Source of the DNA: Brachypodius melanocephalos
Lineage: Eukaryota; Chordata; Aves; Passeriformes; Pycnonotidae
DNA length: 64,000 bases
Reading direction: 5' to 3'
NCBI GenBank assembly: GCA_013398615.1
Contig: VZSR01003803.1
Coordinates: forward strand, 66,767,608 to 66,831,607
Shown here: in pieces, positions 13,990 to 25,200 of the stretch
Numbering within the stretch: the first letter of the stretch is position 1
Layout: each line of letters starts with the position of its first letter
Program-made: the position numbers and the translations under genes
The notes under the pieces: generated by a model
What the model was told of the DNA's origin: nothing
Databases searched by the model: none
What the model saw: the letters and a program-made list of their open reading frames with translations, nothing else

Positions 13990-14385
13990 CATATTAAGTG
14001 CCAGTAAGCTCCCTTCACAGAGTAGGTAGACAAAAAAAATCCTTTTCCTGCTGAGGACCAAGGACAAGAGTTATAAGTTTTCAGGCCCAAAAGCATAAAC
14101 AATGGTGGAGTGAAGAGAGAAAACAAGGATGGGACTTCACAACCAGAAGCTGTAATTGGACAATTAAATCCCAATATGCAAACGGACCAAAACTTATAAA
14201 ACAATAAGACCTCGTGACTGGTCATCCATTTTGTGACCATTTTGGGTCCATCTTGGGTGTAGCTCTGGTCAGGCTCTTGTATTGCCCAAGGTGTATCCTT
14301 TAAGGCCTCTTACAAAATATCTACTTTATTCTCTTAGCACTGTCTAGTCTGTTCCAGGTCAGCCTTCCTAAGGCACCGTAAAAGG
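13990..14385 (+). mobile_element. Solo LTR of an avian endogenous retrovirus
   Basis: The composition and order of elements resemble the long terminal repeats abundant in songbird genomes. There is a purine-rich left part, a TATAAAA box near 14,195, then a stretch with repeated CCATTTTG/CCATTTTGG-like words. A region like a degraded polyadenylation signal follows near 14,310-14,335, and a right end near 14,375 has the usual GGTCAGCCTTCC-type word. No gag, pol or env remnant adjoins it on either side, so it appears to be a solo LTR left by recombination. Both borders, especially the left one, are uncertain and I did not find the target-site duplication. Confidence 0.6.
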
Positions 14386-16625
14386 TTTAAACATTGACAT
14401 GCAGAGGTGAAAGGGCAGGTAGAGCTGTATACACATGAACCAACACCTCCCAGTCGAATGAAAACAAAATGCTGAAAAGTCAAAGATTCTGTGATTTTTA
14501 GAAGAGAGTTTTCTATTTTTTTTTTAGGTGTAGAGCTGCAATGCTGGCATGGGGGTGAATGGGGTGAGTTGAAAAATCTGAGTTAGGATGAGAACTAGTA
14601 CTAGGCAAGATGATGGCTCATGAATGGCACACAGCAGTGTGAGAAGGGAGTTCATGGATGAGCTATATCACTGAGTTGGCTTAACATGTGTATGAGAGGG
14701 TTGATATGCAACAAATTCTTAATATCTCCAGAAAAAAAAAAGGCATTTCAGATGGTGTTAAGGGAATCATTACTATAACCTCAGGCTAACCACAGTCACT
14801 TAAATAATTCAAATTCTGGATCATTCATACTGTTGATGTGTTACTGTTTTAGACATGCTACTAATTTATAGAAATTAATGTGGATTGTCGAAGAATTCAA
14901 TTCACTCCAAGTATTTGCAACAGCCACTAGGAAAGAATACTTATTTTAGAAAGAATCAGTATCAACATGACAGGGCTCCTCTTTTCTTTATTTTCTTTTA
15001 GATTATAACATGCTAATTTATCAAGAAAATACACAAGCTTGCACAAATTCCTACCTCTTTGGTGGGAAAATAGAGGAGAGATTTATTCTTTCACCAAGCC
15101 TTTTCATAACTTATTTTAAGGTTATACACTTAATGTTATTTCATTTGATCACTTAGGTATAACTACACAAGACAGTATATTCATCTTTGGGGAAAACGCA
15201 ATACGCAAGGGATCATTTATTCAATCTATTTGATTATTTCTGCCAAGTCTACTTTATTATCCCAGTCCTAAAAAAAAAAAAAATAGTGAAAAGTATTAAA
15301 ATTAGCTATTTCTTTCTGAAGTAAAACACCCCAGTTCTATAATGGATTTTACACACTGGGTCACATGTCTCTGTCTATATATATTGAGAGCATATTTTGA
15401 AAAACTGAGGTACCTTGAAATGAACAAAACTGTTATATTCTTTCCAGAAAATTACTAAAAGCTGATCTGTAGCTAAAAAATATCACATTTATTGGCAAGG
15501 TGATGTGTACAATTGAGGTACTTTGCATTGGAGTAGTTCACTTACTGCACAAGTAAGTGAACAAATAAGATAGTACCTTAGGAACATTTTTTTCCCCTTC
15601 ATTTACAGAGGCGCTCCTCTGTCCAAGTGGCTGGTAAATTATGGAGTAAACTGAAATTATAAAATTCTTGAGTGTTTTAGTAAAACTATCACAACACAAA
15701 CACCCATTCTTAGTAACTAAATAGGCATCATGTACTTTGAAAACAGGGACATCATTAGGGATAAAAAGTCAGCATTGGGTGATCAGTGATTATTCCCCAC
15801 TGGAATGTGTAATTTCAGCTCTGTTCCTGCTGAGGTCACAGTTGCTGTTCTCCATAGTGTGGTGGTTGTACTTACCTTCCTGCCATCAATTCACAGACAG
15901 CTTTGGGATGGGACAGTGAAAGAAGAGCCTGCTCCTGTGTTCAACGTGACAGCCACACTGACTCTCCAGCTTGGGGAAGAATTCGTTATCTAATGAATAT
16001 GAGCACAAATGAGAATTAATGTAACTATCTTATGCAGCTGATTTGGGGTGATTAAAACAGTGGGTATATTATCTGCATTCAGACACATCTGGATGATTTG
16101 ATAATGAGAAGGTTTCATACTAATTTAAAAAAAAAGGAAAGGAGATCCTGATAAAATCCTCCATAAATTCACTCATTTCTGGAAGCTTATGTGTTAACAA
16201 CTCGTATCTAATAGAGTTGAAAAATTCTAGTAGTGTATTAACCCATTCAACCAGTGCTGAATTTTCTTAAGTGAGGTTGAGAAAAGGCAAAAAAACCCCA
16301 AAAGTTTAAAACGTTGTGGGCAGCATTAAAATCTATTACCAACAAGTAAAGTGAAAGTGTGAATGAGCCTTAAATTCAGAAATCTTATAAAACAAAAAGC
16401 CTTTTTTCATCTTATCAGCATAAACAATCATGAAGAGCTGGTAGAAAGCTCAGGTCAGGGCTGTGGAGAGGAAATGCTTTTTTCTGTGTTGCATAATTAC
16501 TTGCAGCACTTGAAAATTTCATCCAGTTTGTTCATGACTTTTATGTGCAGATTCTAGAATTCAGCAGTTTGGAAAAGAACATATACCTGTTTCCTACAGG
16601 ACAAAACACAACAAAGAGGTGGGCT
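14386..16625. other. Intergenic DNA, no gene seen
   Basis: AT-rich sequence with A runs (for example near 15,270-15,283). The open frames are all about 60 codons and unconvincing. The segment 15,740-16,100 reads as unique sequence with a slightly higher GC content and might be a regulatory element, but no motif decides this. Confidence 0.5.
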
Positions 16626-16703
16626 TTTGTTTGTTTGTGTAGTTGGTTTTGTTTTTGTTGTTGTTTTTGTTGGATTTGTTTTGTTTTGTTTTGTTTTGTT
16701 TTC
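16626..16703 (+). repeat. T/G-rich low-complexity tract with (TTTTG)n core
   Basis: A T- and G-only region that ends in about five regular TTTTG units at 16,676-16,702. The opposite strand yields the glutamine/lysine-rich frame expected of a simple repeat, not a protein. Confidence 0.85.
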
Positions 16704-16949
16704 ATTTTAGGAGTGATTGTGGTTTTGGTTTTCACTGTTTGATCACTGAGGCGAGGGGAAGAGAGAAGCACGGGAATACAGTCAGCAGAACCTGTGCAGA
16801 GGGAATAGTACAGACTTGACAGAAACAACAGACTCCCACCAGCCATAAATTTTGGAAGTTTTTGGCAGCTTCTACATTTGCCTTCATGCTCGAGAACATT
16901 TCAAAGGCAGGATTACAAAAGAAGACACGGCATGTTCAGTTCGAGCTGT

Positions 16950-17260
16950 ACCTGTGGCTCCGGGGGGAGGGCAGGGGCAGGTACAGAGGCAGCGCACGCT
17001 GTTTTGAAGGACTCACATCAAAGCCTTCCCTTTCTCCCTCTCCGCGCAGGTAAGGATCACAGCCCGGCACACGAGCCACCGCCTCTCCATTTAGACAACA
17101 AGGAGGAGGATTGGTTAACCTGGGATTGCTTTACCAAGCTGTGCCTCTGACCTGAATACCGCAGCTAAGCACCAGGGTTTAGCGTACGCAGGACTCGGGG
17201 CAGGAGCTGGAGTGATACAAACCCGGCGCTGGGCGGCCTTTGCTCTAACCAAGTGCTTTA
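16950..17260. other. GC-rich, CpG-containing block, possible regulatory element
   Basis: A locally GC-rich island of about 300 bases inside AT-rich intergenic DNA. It has several CpG sites and is followed at 17,262-17,340 by unique sequence with the E-box words CAGCTG and CACCTG. No open frame here has a recognisable domain. It could be a distal promoter, an enhancer or the first exon of an unannotated transcript; a plausible donor (CAGGTAAGG) lies near 17,047. This is inference only. Confidence 0.35.
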
Positions 17261-20200
17261 CAAACACGCAGCTGCAATCTCGCACCTGTGAATTATGAAT
17301 TTACCAATATATTTACGGGATAAGTTTGTCAAATACCACAAACATGAGGTCACAGAAAAGACCTAAGTAGTATCACCTCCTTAAAGCAATAATTATCATG
17401 ACTGAACAGCAGCATCAAACCTACTCTTTTGCTTTTTCCCTGGGAGGATTTTCTTGGCTAGAAACTCCTGCTACCTAATGATGTTCACCTTGTCCTTACC
17501 CAATGGCATGCCTAGAGTGCAGAGAAGAAAATACTGAAAAAAACCTGCAACCAAACCCCAAAATAAATGAGACTTGGCAATAAATAAATGCTCAAATTTA
17601 CGTCTATTTGAGATTTTAAATCCTTGCATTGATTTTTAATTTCTTTCAACTATTTAAAACTTCATTTCTCCCAGGGAAGTACAGAAGGGAGGAGAAGAAA
17701 ACTACCACTGTTTGAATACTCCTTTTGCTAAGCCTATCATCTTTGTTAATAGCCTCTAATGAATAATTCACTCAGGGATAAACAGGCTACCATCATTATT
17801 TTGTCAGCAGAGTCAGTATGATTCAGAGGAGAGCAGTCATATGACTGTCACACTTCCCAAATTGTGAAAAGATGTGGGAAAACAAAAATTAGCAGCTGAG
17901 AGAGAAGGCTTAACTTTTATTACTATGAATAACTGAGCAGCCTGGGGCTGATTTGAAATACATAGACACACAAACAAACTTAAAAAGGAAATATTACTGT
18001 CCAACAGAAACCAGTCTAGAGCAGACAAGTTTCTTTTCCCTGAGAGGCCTTAGAATGAAAGAGAAAAATCACTGTAAGTTAATCAATTTATTATACCAAC
18101 TTGGCCAGAAAAAGCAGAGTTCTTTGACACACAATCCCTCTTCTTAGGGTCTTAAATCATATTGACTTAAAAAGTACTAAGATTGTAAGAGTGCATCCAG
18201 GCATGACAGATCATAGTTCCTGTGTCAGACTTCCCTTTTGCATTTCTGTCTTTTGAAACATGTGATAAAAGAATTGTTGCAAAGTAAATATCTGCACACA
18301 GAACACTGCCATGGCCAGAAGAGTGGAACCATTCCTAGATACCTGTCAGAACCACTGGCATCTGCTGGTTTCCAGAAAACAGGACTACTGGGGTCAAGGC
18401 AAGGCATAATTTTACTGCTTTATCAAAGGCCCCTTTGTGTGAGTCTATGTGGCAGAGTTCTCCAGCTCAGGAGGGAGGAATGTTTGCCAGCAAGCAGCAG
18501 GCTGAGGAGATTATTACATGCTGAGAAGCAGCATGTGAAAGTCTCCCAGGACTGGTAAGCTCTGGAGACCAGTTACTCTGTTAAATCCACCAGAACTGAT
18601 AAACCTAGAATACCAGGAGCCTGCTGGCTGTGTACAAAGCCACTACACACATTGGTATCAACCATGGCTTGCACTAACTTGGATCACGCATAAACAGGTA
18701 GTGGTTGCTACATGCAAATAAAAAAACCTAAACCTAAACCTAAAAAAAACTAAACAAAAAACCAGGATTACACATACACACTTGATGAAGCAAAGAGCTC
18801 TTCAAAGGTCTTTGTAACCTACCTAGGAGCCAGAGGTCCCGTGGTGGGGACTGACCTTCCACTAAAACACTCATGACTACTCCTACAGAGTAGTTAGGAG
18901 TGCTAGACTTAGTGAACCTGTGATGTGCATAGTTTTCTGCTATTAGTAACAGGTTTAGTAGCAAAAAGTCTTCTGTTCCTTGGGATGTGTATGTTTCCTA
19001 ACTTGATCTACTATCATGGAAAGGGGAAATTACTTACAGGATCAAACATCTAACTATTTTATCAGTTATTTCTTGGAAACACTAATTCCCCCATAAGCAG
19101 GACTGTTACTGCCACTGATTTAATTTCTCAAATGACTTGTTCAAAAAAGTACTTGTAAAACCCACTTTACACAAGATCTCACTTCCAAGACTTTCTTGGA
19201 GGTCCAGAAAATGGGACTCCAACAGTTCATGACAGAAACATGGTTAGACAACTTAAATATTTTTCTAGTCCATGCAATTTAAACTTCTCATTTGAACACC
19301 AGCATATGCAGACATTAATCATCATGAGAGACCAAAAGAGTAGGTTAACACCTTTGGTTGTTTTTACTTCTGAAAGGCATGTTTAGGAAAGGAAATATGT
19401 CTAAGCAAAATGTCTGCTGCTGCCACTTGAAGATAAGGTTCTAGAGAGCCTGGATTTTTGTTAATATCTGCTCCATTTTTCCCTTATTCCTGGCCAAAAA
19501 CCACACATACTAGCAGAAACCTTTCAAGTATTTCCAGGAGACATTTAGATTTTGGAACATAAAAGTACAGCACATGCAGTACACCTAGAAACTGCATCAC
19601 TACCACTGAAAGTTGTACCATGCTATTATGCATTACTAGTCAGTTGAAGAACTGCTCCCAGGAATCTTAGAGCTGTTAGGAGTGTTTAATGATCTCATCT
19701 GATGATTTAGAAAATAAGCATTCATGCCTCAGGAAAGTCTCTTTAGTAAGAACATGCTGTTACTATTCTACTCTAATAATTTCACTTCTGCACTGCTGTG
19801 ATTTCACTGTTTAGTCCTTTAAAGTAAATTCCATGGAATTAGAAACTGGCAACATTTGTGCTTAGCAGCTTCTCTTCATTTGTCCCACTCTGTTACTTCA
19901 GCAAAGGGATGTGAACACAAATGGAAGTTTCTGGTTAAAGGCAGACATGATGGTTAATTACAACACAAGAGCAGGCTGCTATATGGTGACAAAAATCAAC
20001 TGCTGGACTGTTTACATTGCTTTGCAAAATCTCCTTCAAGTGCCCTGAGCTGAACAGTAGCTATGGTTGTTGCTCTGAAGGTTTCTGCTCAGATGGCTTA
20101 GCAAGGTCTTGGCCTTAGCTGCAAACTACAGGACTGCACCTTGAGGCTTTTTGCTTAATTTAAGTGTTTATAATCAGGAACTTCTGGAAATTCCAGTGAC

Positions 20201-21572
20201 AACTGACTACCAAGCCCTAACAAGGGGTTCTTAAGCTTTGACTATTGCCTGACTGTGGCTTAACAAAGAAAGAATTGTAAGAAACCCTCAGCTTTCTCAT
20301 CCAGTAAATACTGAGATTCAAATAACCATGACAATTTCCTAAGACATTCTTGACACCTTAATGGAAGATTTCCCTTCTCTGCAACTAAAAAGGAGTAATT
20401 TAAAACTCTGAGTATCTCAAAAGAGAAGCTATATCACTAACTGGTTTAAGGTTACAAAGCACAGTTCTCTCTCTCATTTACTGTTTTTCTCAGCAGTGTT
20501 CTGCATTTTATGTGCATCAGTTCACTCGTGTTGCGAGAATGAGAAGATGCCTTGGACTGAAAAACATCACCACGTCATGCTTCTAGAGGCTGAACTTTCT
20601 GATGAGACAAAAAGAATTATTCTGAAACATCAGAATTCCTTTGAGTCAATAAATATCTTCCACTTTTCCTGCCAGACTTTTATTGTCAGAGAGATCATGC
20701 TGGAGATGTGAACTATTAACTCTGTTTGCAGAGAAAATGAAAAGCAAAACCCTGACAACTTCAGAAAAATGGTGACAAGCAATAAGAATATTTTATTTAT
20801 ATAAAGCAGAGATAAAAGGAAGCAAATTACTGTGATTTGGGATTTTCGAACGTTTCTGCTCCTCATGAAGCCAGTGGGAAAATTTTGATCAAAAAATTAC
20901 TATCTCAGCAAGGACCACAGGCCATTCTCTTCCTAGAAGCATAAGCTGGACCTTCCTCAAGCCAGCAAAAGCAGGAATAAGAGTTGCCCAATATTATTTA
21001 AACTACCTGATAGGCCAAAACCACAGAGCAGCTGGCATCAGCAGACCATCACCTGACTCTGGGATTGAGCAACCCAATCTCCTGACCCTGAAACAAGGTT
21101 AACATCCAAGGAAGAACAGTTCCCTGCAGGACTTACCAGTGAGATTAGCACTACCACTAAATTGTATGGGAATGGATCTCTCAAACCTGAAGCAGCTTTA
21201 TTTTACAATGAATCTTCATGAGTTCTTGAAATTTGGTTAAGAGGTCTGATCTGGTTCTCCAACTTCAATAAATACTCCATAAATCTGAGGGTGGAATCCA
21301 GAAGATAGGACTAAAAAGGTACAGAGTTTTGTTTCTTAAGTGGTATCACTGGAAGTTATTAAAAAAGTTTGACATATCACAAAGATAAACTGCCTCTTCC
21401 TTGAATTTGTCAAACTCCATACTCAAATGATGAATTACAGTTGGTTGTATAACTTAAATCCTTTCTATACTTGCTTTAAGATTTCTAAAAAAGGCTTACA
21501 TTTTACATGTATAAACAGCCATCTTGCAAGTTCATTAAAACTATTTTAAAGAGTACACACTTCTTAAAAATA
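17261..21572. other. Intergenic DNA downstream of FANCB, no gene supported
   Basis: AT-rich sequence. One 72-codon frame at 20,496-20,711 (+) is preceded by a good-looking acceptor and is treated as a finding, not as a gene. No repeat family of note was recognised apart from a short (CCTAAA)3. Confidence 0.5.
18727..18744 (+). repeat. (CCTAAA)3 short simple repeat
   Basis: Three perfect CCTAAA hexamers in an A-rich context. The vertebrate telomere unit is CCCTAA, so this is not an interstitial telomere repeat. Confidence 0.8.
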
Positions 21573-21799
21573 TTTATTCTATAGTTCAAGAATTATGATT
21601 TTGAAGTAAGAATTACTAGAAAATACCTTAAAAATATATTTTCAAAATCTGTAACAAAATGATGACTCAGTCTTTAAAATTAAATTCTTCCAAAATAGTC
21701 CTCAATTGAAATACCAGTATTTATGTGTAGAAACAACACAGAAATGCTATAGAATACAAATCAGCATAAGTACCCATGAAAATATAAATATTATTTAAT
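21573..21799 (-). terminator. FANCB: Candidate FANCB polyadenylation signals
   Basis: Downstream of the FANCB stop codon (toward lower coordinates) the minus strand has an ATTAAA hexamer at 21,799-21,794, about 50 bases past the stop, and a canonical AATAAA at 21,578-21,573, about 270 bases past it. Either could end the transcript; the canonical one is the more likely. No transcript evidence is available. Confidence 0.45.
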
Positions 21800-21845
21800 A
21801 GTATAACTTCAATACATTTTTCAAAATAAATTTAGTCAATAGTTT

Positions 21846-22266
21846 CTAGGACTTGGCCAGTCTCCATACAATCATATCTGAAGTGAGCTGAGCTTCTGCT
21901 ATTTTCAAAGCAATTTTCTGGTACAGGGCACCATTCACGGTTTGGTTCATACTTCGTACACTCTCTTCCCGCTCATTCTGAAACTTCTTTCTGAATTGCT
22001 GCACTCCTTCCTCAGTGTCCAGTAAAGAAGCCAGAGGAGCATTATTGACTTTCTTGCCAGACTCAGTCCCCCATGTCAAGCTGTTTTCATGTTTAGTTTC
22101 TTTTAAGAAAGGAGAATTCTTCAAGTTGAGCATTTCCTTTTCCAGAGCCAGTGCTAACTGTTCAGTAAGTACTTCTTTGCTTCCAAATCTCAGGAGTTTT
22201 ACACTGCAGCTTGCAGGGAGAACTCTAGTAAGGCTGTGAAGGCACTGGAACAAGACAGTCAGATTT
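21846..22266 (-). CDS. FANCB: FANCB coding exon 8 (last, with stop)
   Basis: This exon encodes residues about 723-862 and the stop. The acceptor is a T-rich tract ending TTTTACAG just above 22,266. The segments NLTVLFQCLHSL and MNQTVNGALYQKI are recognisable, and the C-terminal helix-like stretch KIAEAQLTSDM matches the family end. Confidence 0.95.
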
Positions 22267-25200
22267 CTGTAAAACAAAATGATGATGGTGTCAAAAAAAA
22301 AAAAAAAAGTATACTCTCTAGTTTCCATCCATCACAGAAATATCCTAGCCAGATAAAAGATCAATCCAAACACAGGAATAAAAGATACAGAAAATACAAT
22401 CACAGCCCATAAACATGGGGGTAGGTAACTATTACCAAAATGGGATCAAAAGTGAATAGTACCAAGTAAAACCACTTTTCAAAAGGAATCAAAATCCTGA
22501 GACTTAAAATTTTACTGATTGATTGTTTAACATTCCAGTCTTTCCTCTTACATAAAGGAAATCAGCTCCTAATTTGAGAAAAAGACTGAAGTTCACTACA
22601 AAATACACTCTTAACAGTTACACCTTTTCTTTTTTATTTTTTAGCTTGAGCTCTTCAGAACAGCAACATTTGTCAATATCCCAGAAGTACTTTTTATGTT
22701 ATAAGCCTCATTCAGTTAAGTCATAAATTATGGCAGTATTACTAACTCGCTTAACCTGGTTATATTTGTCCAAGAATCTGCCTAAAAAAGAACATCAGTG
22801 AGACTCTTCAGATTATTTCCTTTACATAATCATAGTAGATAGGAAATAACTATAGCAGAAATATGTACAAAATGAGACTACATTTATATTGCAATACTAA
22901 ACTAAAAATATGACCTAGCAATAAATTTACATTTAATTTAACTTGGGGTTGCTGGTTTGGCTGTGGGGTTTTTTTTTGTTTTGTTTTAATATTAATATAT
23001 AAATGTTTCATATTTAAGGTTTTTTTAAAATAACACACATTGAATAAAAAAATTACAAACTTAATATTATACTATGAATAATGTGAGAAAAAAAGAAATT
23101 ATGATGCAGCAAAGTGAAGAGAAGGAATAGTACCAAACAAGTATTAATGGAGACTAGACTAATTTGTAATTCAATGTCCCAGCTTAGACAGAATTAAATA
23201 ACTCAGTTCAGATTCTGCCATAGTTCTGATCTAAAAACACATCTGTTATTGGTGATTGTTATATCATCACATTGGCAGCCTTCTGGTTATGATTTTGGCT
23301 GCTGTTTATGGTACCAGTAAGAAACAGCATAAAGATAAAATAGGGTATATGGAAGATGAATATAAGCTATGCTTTTCCAGTGGTTTTACCTGCAAAATAT
23401 TGTTAGAACTCCTTCAAATGGATTTTTCAGGACCCAATTAAAAATTGTACCATGGACATTTCCTGCTTTATGACAGAATATGTGGTCCTGGCACTCCTTA
23501 AATGGTATGCACTCCATTTCTCCCAGTAACCATGAACTGACTGGAGTCAATGTGCAGTCACAAGATACAATCTGAAAGGAGAATCTGACAGACACTGCAA
23601 GGACAGCAAGTACATCTTCCATGGAACCTGCAAGAAAACACAGTAAAAAAGGGTTTTTGAACTAAATATTTTAATCATGCTGCATGCATTAAATGAGCTT
23701 TGATTTTTGGCTCATACTCCCAGGTTTTTGTGAAGGATTTGCACCTGGCTTCAGGCATTCCTTGGGAAATTTCTTCTCACCTAAGTTCTTATCCCTACTT
23801 CTGTCAAGCAAAACAGTTGATTAATAAAGCACCACTAATATAATGAAAGCTCTTAAGATAAACATCACCTTGCCAAAAGAAGACTATTAATAGCCTACTG
23901 TGATAGTAAGATGACATTTTGGCTTTAGCAGTGACACAGCATTAAAGGAAGAAAAATTAAAATTCATTGCAAACAATAAAAGGGATATTGCATTACCTGA
24001 GCAAAAGCCCAGTTCAAAATCAATTCAATCAGGAATATTAAAAAAATGAAAATAAATTACCTTAATATACATGTAGATGAGAAAGAGCTTCAATTACTTT
24101 GGTATTATTTAAGAGGTAGTAGTATGTCAGAAAAAAATTTATGTGTCTAATTACAGTATCTTATTTATATCAGCATTCTGTACTCAAACTTATCTTCAAA
24201 ATTATCCTTTCCAGATACCCTTGATCATCAACCTTACAGCAAAACCTTACAGCAATTCACTTAACATTTTTTCCATTTAGAAAAATGTTTTATCTCCTAT
24301 TTCACCCAGCTTTAATTCCCAAAAGCTCTGTGCAGCTCGTGTTCAAAGAAATTTACCTTGGCATCACCTAGAGTAAACAGAAGAATCAAATGTATATTTA
24401 TAAATCCAAAGCATATAAATCCATTTACCTGTACAGTAACTATTATCCCTCAGCATCTTTACTGAATATCTGTCATTTGAAATATCTTCCAGACTTAACA
24501 AAATTTTCCCACAGAGTACAGTAATCTCTTTGCTCTGCTGTAAACCATCATTCTGATGGTTTTGCTTCCTGGCATGCAGAAGAACTGCGCAGCACACACG
24601 ATGAAATGCCAACAATGGTGAAAGGCTAGTGACAGCAGTGACTGTCTTTGCTCCATCCAGCTGAATCCTTGAAGAGCTCTTAGGAAATGCTTTTTTCAGA
24701 TCATTCTTGCTAGGCAAGTCCAATTTCATCTTTTTTGGAGGAGGTTCAATTTGACTTGAGGAGACTGCCAATGCTGAGAAGGCTTTGTTCAGCTTAATGA
24801 TTTTACTTTGACACTTGATAATTGGAGAAATCAAAGAGAAGTCTTGATCCATCACTAAAGATAAACTGACATCACTCAGTGACCTGTGAAAATCCATACA
24901 ATATGACTGCACTCCCAGTTCACATTTTTGCCTTCTGACAAATAACCACAACTCTGCAGATGTATACAGACTTCTAAAACTATCATAAATTCCAATACTA
25001 TTCCAGATAAAGTCATATCTTCACTTTGCAAAGAAGATAAGCTCTTTACATGACTATTTCATATAAACTTAGTATAAAGATATTTCAAAATGTGGACTGA
25101 ATTTTCAAAGAGTTTCTAGGAGTTAGATGCCTCATTTCAACCAAAAGAATTTGGATGTTTAATTTAGTCAGAAAAAGCTGAAAATTCTACGTAACCTATG

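Noticed and set aside
16541..16846. Glutamine/lysine-rich minus-strand protein
   Set aside because: It is the translation of the (TTTTG)n tract.
18727..18744. Interstitial telomere repeat
   Set aside because: The unit is CCTAAA, not the vertebrate CCCTAA, and there are only three copies.
24884..25018. Including this 135-base stretch in FANCB exon 6
   Set aside because: It is in frame and open, but the downstream acceptor (GATTTTCACAG) is much better and restores the family sequence LSLSDVSLSLVMDQ directly after exon 5. The short form also brings the protein to 862 residues, next to 859 in human.
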